From Yersinia aldovae ATCC 35236 (GTDB taxonomy: Bacteria; Pseudomonadota; Gammaproteobacteria; Enterobacterales; Enterobacteriaceae), in the NCBI RefSeq assembly GCF_000173735.1, contig NZ_ACCB01000019.1, forward strand, positions 1-64,000: DNA of 64,000 nucleotides, read 5' to 3'. Shown here one piece after another: positions 29,792-39,569 of the stretch (positions within the stretch are counted from its first letter, which is position 1; the number at the start of each line of letters is the position of its first letter). A program made the position numbers and the translations under genes. Under the pieces are notes generated by a model. The model did no database searches. It had not been told where the DNA came from and saw only the letters and a program-made list of their open reading frames with translations.

Positions 29792-30802
29792 ATGAGCCAT
29801 AATCAAAGTGATCAGAATATTAAGATTACCGATTTAAGCGAGCGCGTTGTTCATGAAATTCTGGAAGTTATAAGTGATGGTATCTGGGATTGGAATGCTA
29901 ACAGTGGGTTTGTTTACCGCAATAACGGTTGGTATGAAATGTTGGGGTACCCCGCTCATGTGTTTGAAAATACAGTGCATACGTGGGAGAGAATCATCCA
30001 TCCTGATGATTTTGAAAGAGTTATGTTCCAGTTCGATGCTTATATTAATAACCAAACCGAACGATACCAAATTGAATATCGTTGCCAAACACATGATGGC
30101 AATTATATTTGGATTGAAGATCGCGGTAAGGTGATTGAACGTAATAGTGATGGTTCAGTATCACGGATGATTGGTGCTCATCGGAATATTCATGACAGAA
30201 AGCATCTTCTGGAGAAATTGGAGTTAAAGAATAAATCGCTCGAAGCATTAGTAGAAGAGCGAACGGTAGAATTACGCGAAGCCAATCTCCGCTTACAGCA
30301 ACAATTGAAAATCAAGAAAAATCTTTCAGAAACAGATGTATTAACATCGACAGCCAATCGCTATTTACTGGAGAAAGTGCTGAAGCATGAATATAACCGG
30401 GCTAAACGGTTTTGTCAGCCGTTGTCATTACTCTCACTGGACGTCGATAACTTTAAATCTATCAATGATAAGTATGGACACATCGTAGGTGATTTGGCGC
30501 TGACCCATATCGTTGATATTATTAGGAATAATATTAGAGAAGTTGATGTTTTAGGCCGTTGGGGAGGGGATGAATTTATGATTGTGTTACCTAACACGCA
30601 ATTAGATGAAGCGAAAGCCATTGCTGAGAAAATCCGCAAACTTGTTGAAACTATACCAGTGGACAGCAATATCAATGTGACTATGAGTTTAGGTATTGTC
30701 GAATTACAACAAAACGAAAGTCAGGATCAATTACTTATCCGCGCAGATAAAATGCTCTATAACGCCAAAGCCGCAGGCAAGAATACTATCCGCGGCGAAT
30801 GA
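29792..30802 (+). CDS. PAS-GGDEF diguanylate cyclase
   Basis: 336 residues from the ATG at 29792, preceded by AGGG; the longer frame upstream is AT-rich leader. Residues about 20-130 form a PAS_3-type sensor (ISDGIWDWN...GWYEMLGY...IHPDDFERV, then the PAC motif WIEDRGKVIERNSDG). A coiled coil (about 135-170) links to a GGDEF domain with intact active site GRWGGDEF and an RxxD inhibitory site (REVD) five residues before it. It should make c-di-GMP and be product-inhibited. No membrane segment, so a cytosolic sensor; ligand unknown. Single AT-rich gene between core genes. Confidence 0.92.
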   Translation: MSHNQSDQNIKITDLSERVVHEILEVISDGIWDWNANSGFVYRNNGWYEMLGYPAHVFENTVHTWERIIHPDDFERVMFQFDAYINNQTERYQIEYRCQTHDGNYIWIEDRGKVIERNSDGSVSRMIGAHRNIHDRKHLLEKLELKNKSLEALVEERTVELREANLRLQQQLKIKKNLSETDVLTSTANRYLLEKVLKHEYNRAKRFCQPLSLLSLDVDNFKSINDKYGHIVGDLALTHIVDIIRNNIREVDVLGRWGGDEFMIVLPNTQLDEAKAIAEKIRKLVETIPVDSNINVTMSLGIVELQQNESQDQLLIRADKMLYNAKAAGKNTIRGE

Positions 30803-30805
30803 CGA

Positions 30806-31501
30806 TTAGAGTTTTAGCGCATATTCGGCGGCAGCTCTGGCATGTATTGCGGTGGTATCAAACACCGGGAGCGAGGTATCATTTTCGTTTACTAATAATG
30901 TGATTTCAGTGCAACCAAAGATAATGCCTTGCACGCCTTGGTGTACTAATTCCCCCATAATACGGCGATATTCATTACGCGAGGTTTCACTGATTATTCC
31001 TAAACAGAGTTCTTCATAAATAATACGGTTAATAATTTCACGATCGGTACTCTCTGGGGTTACCACCTCAATATGGTGCTTCTCCGTTAAGCGGCCACGA
31101 TAAAAATCCTGCTCCATTGTGTAGCGGGTACCTAATAAACCAATCTTGTTTATCTCTTGTTGCTTAATTTGTGCCGCCGTAGCATCAGCTATATGCAATA
31201 AAGGCAAACCGCAGGCTGTTTCGATATCATCAGCTACTTTGTGCATGGTATTCGTACACACGACAATAACCTCTGCTCCAGCATGTTTTAATGAAACTGC
31301 GGCATCAGCCAACACTTGAGCCGCTGTATGCCAATCACCTTTAGCCTGAAGCTGTTCAATCTCATGAAAATCTACACTGTAGAGAATGATTTTTGCGCTA
31401 TGTAACCCGCCAAGTTGTTCTTTAATCTGCTGGTTGATCACCCGGTAATAGGGGATAGTTGATTCCCAACTCATACCACCAATAAGGCCCAAAATTTTCA
31501 T
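30806..31501 (-). CDS. Aspartate/glutamate racemase family protein (RacX/YgeA-like)
   Basis: 231 residues from the ATG at 31501, with AGGA upstream. The paired catalytic cysteines of PLP-independent racemases are both present: VVCTNTMH near residue 81 and IFGCTEI near residue 190. The N-terminal LGLIGGMSWEST is typical of RacX/YgeA, broad amino-acid racemases. Product may be D-amino acids for cell-wall remodelling or signalling, but substrate cannot be read from sequence. Convergent with the GGDEF gene, divergent from the phosphatase. Confidence 0.9.
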   Translation of the reverse strand: MKILGLIGGMSWESTIPYYRVINQQIKEQLGGLHSAKIILYSVDFHEIEQLQAKGDWHTAAQVLADAAVSLKHAGAEVIVVCTNTMHKVADDIETACGLPLLHIADATAAQIKQQEINKIGLLGTRYTMEQDFYRGRLTEKHHIEVVTPESTDREIINRIIYEELCLGIISETSRNEYRRIMGELVHQGVQGIIFGCTEITLLVNENDTSLPVFDTTAIHARAAAEYALKL

Positions 31502-31729
31502 TAGTTTATTCCTGTACAAATACTCGTACTGATTGTGGATAAAAACTCAACTATGCAGAAACACTAAGATTTGTCGGCATAAGTAATGAGTAGAACTGTG
31601 ACAAGACTCCAACTAAACCTATTATCTATAGCTATCATGTTTGTTGTAATAAATCTGTGGCAATCTGAAAATGTATTATTCTTCTATCTATTTTATACCA
31701 TGATAATCAATAGGATGACGGAGATTAGG

Positions 31730-33031
31730 ATGATAAAAATAAATACGGCATATACCCTGACAGTATTAGCATTACTCTTACCAACCTCAACCAGTGTCCT
31801 TGCTCAAGATAAGAGTGACAACTATCAGCTTGAACAAGTATTAGTGATGAGCAGACATGGCATTCGAGCGCCTTTGGTAAATTATGGCGATATACTTTCG
31901 AGTGCTACGCCGGATAAATGGCCACAGTGGACTACGCCCGGTGGCTATTTAACACCGAAAGGGGCAGAGCTTGAGGAGATGATGGGCGGGTATTTCCGCG
32001 AGTGGCTGGTTGATAGCAAATTACTGAAAGCAACGGGATGCCCGGTAACGAGCACCGTATTTACCTATGCGAATAGTTTGCCAAGAACCATCGATACAGC
32101 GCAGCATTTCTTATTTGGCGCATTCCCCGGCTGTAATGTTCCGGTGACTCATCAGAAAGAGATTGGCAAGATGGATCCGGTATTTAACCCAATAATCACA
32201 TTGGATGTAACGCCAGAGTTTAAAGAGAAAGCATTGGCATCTATTAATCAACATGCTGGGTCGGGTGGGGTGGAAGGTTTAAATAAACGTTTACAGCCTA
32301 ATTATGATTTATTGTCCAGAGTACTGGATTACAAAAATTCTCCTGCTTGTCTGGTGGATAAAAAATGTGACTGGAGCACCCAGCCGACGAATATCGTCTT
32401 AGTGCAGAATAAAGAACCAGGGATCACCGGCCCATTGAGATTAGGCACGGGTGCCTCAGATGCCTTTATGCTGCAATATTACGAGGGTTTCCCGGTTAAA
32501 GATGTGGCATGGGGGCGAATTCAGACTCCAGAAGAGTGGCGTAAGTTAATCGATATCAAAAATCTCTACCACGAGACGTTATTCGGCTCACCGACTATCG
32601 CCGATAATGCCGCTGAAAAACTGGTGAGTTTCATTGGTGCTGCGCTGGACCCTATAGGTGAAAAAACGCCCAATGAATTAGCAGCACAAAAGGCGAAGTT
32701 GGCTGTGTTAGTCGGTCATGATTCGAATATCGCTTCACTGCTGGCTGCACTCAAAACTAAAGAGTATCAACTGCCAGACCAATATGAGAGAACGCCAATC
32801 AGTGGCAAGGTGGTATTTGAACGCTGGAAAGATATTAAACAAAATAAAAATATGATGAAGATTGAATATATCTATCTCTCCACTGAGCAAATTCGTAATA
32901 AAACGCCACTGACACGGCAGAAACCAGCAAAACGTGTCACGCTGGAAATTGAAGGGTGCCCGATTGATGCGAAAGGATTTTGTTCAATGGATGATTTTAG
33001 AAAGGCGATGAAAAAGAATACTCAGATCTAG
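31730..33031 (+). CDS. agp: Periplasmic histidine acid phosphatase, glucose-1-phosphatase type
   Basis: 433 residues from the ATG at 31730 (GGAG six bases upstream), with a signal peptide cleaved near SVLA-QDK. The nucleophile motif is SRHGIRAP (His43) and the proton-donor motif is GHDSN. Family members that are true phytases have HDTN; HDSN and overall similarity (YANSLPRTIDTAQ, GCPIDAKGFC) place it with E. coli Agp. Agp hydrolyses glucose-1-phosphate and has weak, position-specific phytase action. Conserved cysteines pair in the periplasm. Confidence 0.88.
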   Translation: MIKINTAYTLTVLALLLPTSTSVLAQDKSDNYQLEQVLVMSRHGIRAPLVNYGDILSSATPDKWPQWTTPGGYLTPKGAELEEMMGGYFREWLVDSKLLKATGCPVTSTVFTYANSLPRTIDTAQHFLFGAFPGCNVPVTHQKEIGKMDPVFNPIITLDVTPEFKEKALASINQHAGSGGVEGLNKRLQPNYDLLSRVLDYKNSPACLVDKKCDWSTQPTNIVLVQNKEPGITGPLRLGTGASDAFMLQYYEGFPVKDVAWGRIQTPEEWRKLIDIKNLYHETLFGSPTIADNAAEKLVSFIGAALDPIGEKTPNELAAQKAKLAVLVGHDSNIASLLAALKTKEYQLPDQYERTPISGKVVFERWKDIKQNKNMMKIEYIYLSTEQIRNKTPLTRQKPAKRVTLEIEGCPIDAKGFCSMDDFRKAMKKNTQI

Positions 33032-33147
33032 TTTGAAGTAACAGGCTCCCGATTTAGCCAGAAGCAGAGAATAGGGGCTGGCATAAAACAATAGGCTGCG
33101 CTAACGTGGCCTTCTATTTGTCAGCCCTGCTATTTGTAGATTTTTTG

Positions 33148-34278
33148 ATGACACTATTCGCGACTACTCATCGTGCAGTAAAAACTGTTTTCAGGCCTTT
33201 TTTGAAAGACCGCCTGCTGCATATTTTGTTGATTTTAGGCATTGTCCTAACGGTGTTAACGCCAACAAAGATTTCGGCATTTTCACAGTTTATTGATTGG
33301 ACCACCATTGTTACGTTACTGGGACTGATGTTACTGACAAAAGGTGTCGAGGTCAGTGGCTACTTCGATTTTATCGGTCGGAAGATTATTAATACATTAC
33401 ATACCGAACGGTATCTGGCGCTGTTTTTGGTATTGTCAGCAGCGCTATTGTCATCTTTTCTCACTAATGATGTGGCGCTGTTTATCCTAATTCCATTAAT
33501 TTTAACGCTGAAAAAGATATCGTCGGTTCCTGTTTCTCGCCTGATTATTTTCTCTGCATTAGCCGTGAATGCAGGATCACTATTAACGCCAATTGGTAAC
33601 CCGCAAAATATTTTGTTGTGGAGCCGCTCTGGATTGTCATTTATTGGTTTTACCCGCCAGATGGCACCTCTTACAGGCGTGATTTTGTTGACACTGCTGG
33701 CCGTTACCTGGTGGAGCTTCCCTGCGCGAAAAATAGTTAAACAGGCGACAAGCCCACTTTACCCCTACCAATTCTCCTTACTGCTGAGTTGTCTGGCGCT
33801 TTATGTCATCTTTGTTATCAGCGTGGATCTGGGGTGGGCTGGCTATGGTTTGTTGCTGGTTTTTACCGGTTTGTTACTGCTGGCGCGGCGGGTATTGCTG
33901 GCTATCGACTGGAGCTTGATTGTCGTCTTTATAGCGATGTTTATTGATGTGCGATTACTGACTGAATTACCCGTCTTGCAATCGTTATTTGGCGAAGTTA
34001 AAATGCTTTCTATATCAGCAAGTTATGTGATGGGTATCGGTTTGTCACAACTCATCAGTAATGTGCCAGCCACGATCTTATTGCTCAATTATTTGCCATC
34101 CAGCGCGCTGGTAGCTTATGCGGTCAATATTGGTGGTTTTGGTTTTGCCTTGGGTTCAATGGCAAATCTGATTGCGCTAAGAATGGCCAATGAACCCGCA
34201 ATCTGGTTGAAATTCCATGCTTACTCGCTGCCATTTCTGCTCTGGAGCGCGCTGGTAGGATGGGGCTTGTTATCGTAG
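33148..34278 (+). CDS. ybiR: YbiR-family inner-membrane anion transporter
   Basis: 376 residues from the ATG at 33148; a GTG at 33106 would add 14 residues and neither has a good ribosome-binding site. About eleven membrane helices. Conserved blocks LLTKGVEVSGYFD, FLTNDVALFILIPL and NAGSLLTPIGNPQNILLW place it in the ArsB/NhaD ion-transporter superfamily and close to E. coli YbiR. Substrate unknown. Confidence 0.88.
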   Translation: MTLFATTHRAVKTVFRPFLKDRLLHILLILGIVLTVLTPTKISAFSQFIDWTTIVTLLGLMLLTKGVEVSGYFDFIGRKIINTLHTERYLALFLVLSAALLSSFLTNDVALFILIPLILTLKKISSVPVSRLIIFSALAVNAGSLLTPIGNPQNILLWSRSGLSFIGFTRQMAPLTGVILLTLLAVTWWSFPARKIVKQATSPLYPYQFSLLLSCLALYVIFVISVDLGWAGYGLLLVFTGLLLLARRVLLAIDWSLIVVFIAMFIDVRLLTELPVLQSLFGEVKMLSISASYVMGIGLSQLISNVPATILLLNYLPSSALVAYAVNIGGFGFALGSMANLIALRMANEPAIWLKFHAYSLPFLLWSALVGWGLLS

Positions 34279-34319
34279 CGACTGGCTCAAGAGGTGACCT
34301 GAGCCAGTTTGGGGTTTGT

Positions 34320-35357
34320 TCAGAGAAACAGGGCCAGCAAAAAAATTATCACAATAATCAGTGAAACGAATATCAGTGACGGTTTTTGCAATAACGACTG
34401 TAACGATTCTGGCAGTGCAACAATCAGTGGATTAATCAATGGTTGAACGGGGTGTGGTTCTTCTTCCAGGCGCTGGGCCGAATTTGCCCGGTCTAGTCGG
34501 GCGGCAAACAGCACATTGATAATATCGTTCAACTGCGCCTGGGTCAGCGGCGTGGTCAGGGTAGCCTGAAAACGTTTTTGGCTGAAATCAATCAACAGTT
34601 GCTGTTCCTGCGTGTCAACAGGCTGCTTTAGCGCTGTTTGCAGGTTAATCAGCGTCGGGGCTGTTTGCTGACTGAGCGCGGTTTTAGTCTGTAAGAACTG
34701 GCTGAGTATCTGGAAATGACGTGCTGGCAGTGGCGCTGCGTTTTTCACGCCAATCATCTCAAACAGCGCTTGCCAGATTTTTGCTGGCGATTCACCGGTT
34801 GCGGCACTGAGTTTCGCCACCAATGATTGGATATGCTGATGCTCCCCGGGCAATAATGGCCTGTCGGTTATGGTTGTCAGTTGTGGTTGTGGAATATTCA
34901 GCGTTCCGGATTGCAGCATTATCAGAACTTGTTGCAATTCAGTGTGGCTTAATTGGCTTAGCACCGTATGACCAAATTGCTGGCGGATGAAATCGCTCAC
35001 CGCCTGCCGGTTATTGCCTTGCGGCAACAGTTCAGTCAATTGCTGGCGCAGCTGGTGATTAGCGTGATTTTCCTGCACCTGCGACAGACGATTTTGCAGC
35101 AATTGTTCCGCTGGTTGGAAATGGCGTGCCAGAATCTCGCTGGTACTGCTAAGGGATAAATCATGGCGTAGGGCGGCCCAGATCTCAGCAGATTTGGTCG
35201 GGCTGAGTGCCATAATCCGCACGATCAGCTTCTCCAGCGTGGTGCGCTGTGCCGGCGTAAGTGCTTGATCTTCCACTGGCCCCTGATGGGGCATTTTAGT
35301 CGGTGCGACATTGCTATTATTGGCAATGTGAACTCCCGGGCCGTTCAAAGGTTGCAT
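34320..35357 (-). CDS. flk: Flagellar regulator Flk (RflH)
   Basis: 345 residues, similar to the 331 of E. coli. Largely soluble, glutamine/leucine-rich and helical, with a single C-terminal membrane anchor (last 20 residues, IFVSLIIVIIFLLALFL). Position just upstream of pdxB in the E. coli order supports the call. In Salmonella, Flk prevents premature export of the anti-sigma factor FlgM through incomplete flagella. The tail anchor keeps the body in the cytoplasm. Confidence 0.85.
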   Translation of the reverse strand: MQPLNGPGVHIANNSNVAPTKMPHQGPVEDQALTPAQRTTLEKLIVRIMALSPTKSAEIWAALRHDLSLSSTSEILARHFQPAEQLLQNRLSQVQENHANHQLRQQLTELLPQGNNRQAVSDFIRQQFGHTVLSQLSHTELQQVLIMLQSGTLNIPQPQLTTITDRPLLPGEHQHIQSLVAKLSAATGESPAKIWQALFEMIGVKNAAPLPARHFQILSQFLQTKTALSQQTAPTLINLQTALKQPVDTQEQQLLIDFSQKRFQATLTTPLTQAQLNDIINVLFAARLDRANSAQRLEEEPHPVQPLINPLIVALPESLQSLLQKPSLIFVSLIIVIIFLLALFL

Positions 35358-35599
35358 ATAACCAGTCCTTCGCTGTGGAAGAAATAAAGGAATACCCGGT
35401 GCGGGGCACAGACCTACAATATAATACCTGTAAATGCATCGGCAATATCATATTTTTTAAATAAATGAGTTTGTCATTAACTGTCTTATTGGGTAATTGT
35501 TTAGGTACAAACGTTGATAATCCTGATTATGCCGCTAAGATGGGCGTTCAGGATTGAATGGAAATGATTTAACAATTTTAAGATGATTAAACAACGATA

Positions 35600-35953
35600 A
35601 TGGTTAAACAACAACGCGCTGCAAAGTGGTTCCTCTGTCTGGCTTGCCTGGTCATACTGGTTTGTATGACACAACGCATTGCCAGCCTGCACGCGTTGGT
35701 ACAAAACCTTACCCTGACATCATCTTCACAACTCATTGCCGATTTAGACGAATCCCCGGCACCTTGTGAGTTGAGCGCCAAATCCTTACTGGCGTCTCCC
35801 CCCGTACTGTTTGAATTAGCCATATTCTCTCTTGGGTTATTACTCCTGCTATTAGTGCCAATCATCCCGGCCAGCATGAGGTTCCCGCCACCCAGAGTCA
35901 TCTCACCCAGTGGTTTACGGGTGCATCTGCGATTATGTATTTTCCGAGAATAG
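35600..35953 (+). CDS. scsA: ScsA-like small membrane protein
   Basis: 117 residues with two membrane segments (about 9-25 and 68-90) enclosing a short periplasmic loop with one cysteine, and a basic C-terminus. It is the first gene of an scsABCD cluster, matching Salmonella suppressor-of-copper-sensitivity order and length. ScsA is thought to assist copper/redox stress protection; its chemistry is unknown. Confidence 0.75.
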   Translation: MVKQQRAAKWFLCLACLVILVCMTQRIASLHALVQNLTLTSSSQLIADLDESPAPCELSAKSLLASPPVLFELAIFSLGLLLLLLVPIIPASMRFPPPRVISPSGLRVHLRLCIFRE

Positions 35954-36053
35954 CCACAGACTTTAACTAACTGTGCACCATAACTTACTGTATTAAATGA
36001 ATAACTACAGCGATTCACCCATTGCTGTGATTGTTTTATTCTCGGAGAAAGTC

Positions 36054-38114
36054 ATGCTCAATTTACGCAAGGCAGCCTTGTTCTGCCTGTTGCTGCTATG
36101 GATGCCGACCCTGTGGGCGGCGGATAGCGGCTGGTTGGTCAGCCCACAAAATGACCATGCTCAGGTTCGTATTCGTGCTGAATCCGCTCTCGGTGGTGAA
36201 ACCCGTCTGTTACTTACCGTTAAGCTGGAAAAAGGCTGGAAGACCTACTGGCGTTCACCAGGGGAAGGGGGGATTGCACCGACCATCCAATGGGAACCCC
36301 CACTTAACGCGGTCAAATGGTTCTGGCCGGTACCGCAACGTTTTGATGTTTCTGGGATTTCAACGCAGGGCTATCATGAGCAAGCGGTGCTGCCCATCGT
36401 GATTTCCGCCAACGTACCCAAAACGCTCAGTGGCACATTAACGCTCTCAACTTGTAGTAATGTCTGCATTTTGACTGACTACCCCTTTAGCCTCGACTTG
36501 TCTGCGGCGACAAATACTGAGAATTTGCAGCAATTTGAGCACGATTTTGCGCAGGCAATGGGGCAGGTGCCCATCGCTGATGCGTTGACCAAACAGATTC
36601 AGGCCGGTTTTGGTCACAGTGAATTGCAAGTTCTGGCACAGCGTAATGAGGGTTGGCAACAGCCTGAATTGTTCTTTGATACGCTGGAGGACGCCGATCT
36701 TGGTAAGCCGATCGTGACGGTGCTGGGTAACCAGTTATCGGTGCGGGTCCCGGCAACCGATGGCTGGGGAGAAGAGAGTGCAGACCTGCTTGGTAAGCGG
36801 CTGACAATGGTGATTACCGATGGCGGCCTGGCGCAGGAGGCCAGCGTCACTATTGGGCCTGCGCTTACCTTGCCACAGTCATCCGCCACCTTCTGGTCTT
36901 GGGTGCTGATGGCGCTGATGGGGGGGCTTATCCTCAATCTGATGCCTTGCGTGTTGCCGGTATTGGCGATGAAACTGGGATCGATTCTTCAGACTGAGCA
37001 GCAAAGTCGTCGTCAGGTGCGCTGGCAGTTTATGGCCTCTTCCGCTGGGATTGTAACCTCATTTTGGTTGTTAGCATTGCTGATGACCGCGTTACGCCTT
37101 GGTAATCATGCCCTTGGCTGGGGAATACAGTTCCAGAACCCGTGGTTTATCGGTTTTATGGCGCTGGTCACCGCCCTGTTTACCGCCAACTTGTTCGGTT
37201 TATTCGAAATCCAGCTCTCTTCTTCGTTTAATACCCGCATTGCTGCTCCCCGTGTGGAGAAATCAGGCGCGCGCGGCATGGCGGGGCACTTCTGGCAAGG
37301 GGCGTTGGCGACCTTGCTGGCAACACCTTGTTCTGCCCCGTTCCTTGGCACCGCGGTGGCCTTCGCACTGGCTGCGCCTTTACCGGCATTATGGGGGATA
37401 TTTACTGCCCTCGGTGTTGGGATGAGCCTGCCGTGGCTGGCGATTGCCACCTGGCCAAAACTGGCGCTGTGCCTGCCTCGGCCTGGCCGTTGGATGAACC
37501 ATCTGCGCATTGCTATGGGGGGGCTGATGTTGGCCTCCAGCTTATGGTTACTGAGCCTGATGAGCAGCCACATTGGTTGGTCAAGTGTATTGATTATGGG
37601 GGCGATACTCTTGGTGGCGCTGTTGCTGGCTATTGGTTGGCGCTATGGTCCCCGTGTCGCAGCCATTGTCAGTTTGCTCTGCGTATTGGTTGTAGGGGGA
37701 GGGCTGTTGACCGGTTCGTTGACTGCCAATTTATGGCGTAAGCCACTGCATGACAATGTTAATTGGCAACCGCTGAGCGAATCTGCCATTAAGAAAGCAT
37801 TGCTGGAGCATAAGCGGGTATTTGTCGATGTCACCGCCGATTGGTGTGTGACCTGTAAAGTTAACAAAATCAATGTGCTGATGCGCGATGATGTTCAACA
37901 GGCTCTGCAAGCGCCAGATGTGGTGGCGTTACGCGGTGACTGGACGCGTCCGTCGGCTGAAATTACCGAATTTTTACGGCAACGTGACAGTGTCGCCATC
38001 CCCTTCAATCAAATTTATGGGCCACAGCAGCCGCAGGGCACCGTGCTCTCGCCATTGTTGGAGCGTGACGTGCTATTGAACGTTTTGGCCGATGCTAAAG
38101 GAAATAAAGAATGA
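36054..38114 (+). CDS. scsB: Membrane thiol:disulfide reductant conduit ScsB
   Basis: 686 residues from the ATG at 36054 (GGAG upstream, signal peptide ending LWAAD); an in-frame ATG at 35997 would prepend 19 non-signal residues. An N-terminal periplasmic DsbD-alpha-like domain is followed by eight membrane helices with the conserved LNLMPCVLPV and ATPCSAPFLG cysteines, and a C-terminal thioredoxin domain with DVTADWCVTCKVN. Transfers electrons from cytosolic thioredoxin to ScsC. Overlaps scsC by four bases. Confidence 0.93.
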   Translation: MLNLRKAALFCLLLLWMPTLWAADSGWLVSPQNDHAQVRIRAESALGGETRLLLTVKLEKGWKTYWRSPGEGGIAPTIQWEPPLNAVKWFWPVPQRFDVSGISTQGYHEQAVLPIVISANVPKTLSGTLTLSTCSNVCILTDYPFSLDLSAATNTENLQQFEHDFAQAMGQVPIADALTKQIQAGFGHSELQVLAQRNEGWQQPELFFDTLEDADLGKPIVTVLGNQLSVRVPATDGWGEESADLLGKRLTMVITDGGLAQEASVTIGPALTLPQSSATFWSWVLMALMGGLILNLMPCVLPVLAMKLGSILQTEQQSRRQVRWQFMASSAGIVTSFWLLALLMTALRLGNHALGWGIQFQNPWFIGFMALVTALFTANLFGLFEIQLSSSFNTRIAAPRVEKSGARGMAGHFWQGALATLLATPCSAPFLGTAVAFALAAPLPALWGIFTALGVGMSLPWLAIATWPKLALCLPRPGRWMNHLRIAMGGLMLASSLWLLSLMSSHIGWSSVLIMGAILLVALLLAIGWRYGPRVAAIVSLLCVLVVGGGLLTGSLTANLWRKPLHDNVNWQPLSESAIKKALLEHKRVFVDVTADWCVTCKVNKINVLMRDDVQQALQAPDVVALRGDWTRPSAEITEFLRQRDSVAIPFNQIYGPQQPQGTVLSPLLERDVLLNVLADAKGNKE

Positions 38115-38835
38115 AAATTATAATGGTTTTGTTGTTCGCGCTGACCTCTACTCCGCTTTGGGCGGCAGCTCCTTTTACTCCAGAGCAGGAGCTGCGGATT
38201 AAAGCGTTAATTCGTGAAACGATGGTAGCTAATCCCGATATTCTTGAACAATCCATTAACGCGTTGCAGCAACAAGCCAATGAGGTACAAGGGCAGCAAC
38301 TGGATCAGTTTATCGCCGCCAATAAACAGGTGCTGTTTCAGGACCCCGGAAGCCCACGTTTCGGCGCCGCCGTACCTGTACTGACACTGGTTTCATTTAC
38401 TGATTACAACTGCCCATTCTGTAAAACATTCGATCCGTTGCTGGAAAGAATCGTGAAAGAGTACCCTCAGTTGGCGGTGGTGATAAAACCTCTGCCGTTT
38501 AAGGGAGAAAGCTCGGTGACCAGCGCCCGACTAGCACTGACCTTATGGCAACAGCATCCGAATCAATTTATGGCCTTCCATCAGCGTTTGATGGCGAAAA
38601 AAGGGTTCCATGATGCTGATAGTCTTGCTGCGGCGCAGAAAAAACCGGCGTTACGCCAGCTCCATTGAGCGAGCAGAGCTTCGATGTTTTGCGCACTAAC
38701 CTGAAACTGGCCGATCAACTGGGTATCCAGGGCACCCCTGCGACCTTGATTGGCAATCAGATAGTGCCAGGAGCGATTTCCTATGAGCAACTGGAGGAAA
38801 TGGTGAAACAGCAACTGGCACAGGCGGGTAAATGA
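38111..38835 (+). pseudogene. scsC: scsC, frameshifted periplasmic DsbC/DsbA-like thiol protein
   Basis: Residues 1-177 read in one frame: signal peptide (STPLWAAAP), oligomerising N-terminal helix, thioredoxin fold with redox motif YNCPFCKTF. At the A6 run 38639-38644 the frame is lost and a stop follows at 38668. In the next frame the family C-terminus continues (SFDVLRTNLKLADQLGIQGTPATLIG, with the cis-Pro loop) to a stop at 38835 that overlaps the scsD ATG. One more A would restore a 241-residue protein. As written, the cis-Pro loop is missing, so the protein should be inactive unless slippage on the A-run rescues some. Confidence 0.88.
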
Positions 38836-39332
38836 ATCGATTAAAACGTTGGGGCAAAGAACTGGTTATTTTACTGCTACTGATCGCGGCAGTCTCTTTG
38901 GGTATGGACTGGCTACGTAGCCCGCAGGTACCGGCTGATTGGGGCGATGTGCCATTACAAACGCTGGCGGGGCAGACGGTTTCGCTCAAGGAGATGAGCC
39001 AGGAGAAACCGCTGCTTATCTACTTCTGGGCGACCTGGTGTGGTGTCTGTAAATTCACGACTCCCAGTGTCAATCAGTTGGTTAAGGAAGGGGAGAATGT
39101 ACTGACGGTGGCCCTGCGCTCCGGCGAGGCTCCACAGCTCGAGCGCTGGCTGGCGAAAAAAGGCTATCAGTTGCCGGTGATTAATGACCCCCGTGGCGAG
39201 TTATCGGCGCGCTGGCAAATAGGTGTTACACCGACTCTGGTCATCCTCTATCAAGGTAACATGGTGCAAAACACCAGCGGCTGGACCAGCTATTGGGGCA
39301 TGAAACTGCGCATGTGGCTGGCCACTTTCTGA
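38832..39332 (+). CDS. scsD: Thioredoxin-like membrane-anchored protein ScsD
   Basis: 166 residues. One N-terminal membrane anchor (about 10-26), then a periplasmic thioredoxin/TlpA-like domain with WATWCGVCKFTTPS and the cis-Pro loop GVTPTLVIL. In scs loci it receives electrons from ScsB alongside ScsC. Its ATG overlaps the intact-frame scsC stop, so it was translationally coupled before the scsC frameshift. Ends in a strong terminator. Confidence 0.92.
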   Translation: MNRLKRWGKELVILLLLIAAVSLGMDWLRSPQVPADWGDVPLQTLAGQTVSLKEMSQEKPLLIYFWATWCGVCKFTTPSVNQLVKEGENVLTVALRSGEAPQLERWLAKKGYQLPVINDPRGELSARWQIGVTPTLVILYQGNMVQNTSGWTSYWGMKLRMWLATF

Positions 39333-39351
39333 TTTAACGTTTTTATCGTCT

Positions 39352-39381
39352 AACCCGGCACATTTATATGCCGGGTTTTTT
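39352..39381 (+). terminator. Rho-independent terminator of the scs operon
   Basis: AACCCGGCA pairs with TGCCGGGTT around an eight-base AT-rich loop and runs into T6. Confidence 0.93.
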
Positions 39382-39569
39382 GTCTGATTGAAAAGTACAC
39401 ATTGAAATCAGATGGCCGACAACGTCAAATAAAGGGCAGTCGTGTCCCAGGTGCAGTAAGTCCGCCACTGAAATGTGCAGTTTAGAGGCGGCGAGATGTG
39501 TATAAATCGCCGCATTTCATCGCACGATATTCCCGCAGATTAACGCCATAATTGGCCCCAAGCTTGTTT

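Noticed and set aside
31730..33031. Phytase AppA
   Set aside because: The proton-donor motif is HDSN and the body matches glucose-1-phosphatase better than phytase (HDTN).
37099..37741. Extra genes in other frames within scsB
   Set aside because: Shadow frames of a high-GC coding region, no ribosome-binding sites or recognisable protein features.
39383..39569. Insertion-sequence remnant between scsD and eamA
   Set aside because: Short, with a few residues resembling transposase on the minus strand, but too little to support.
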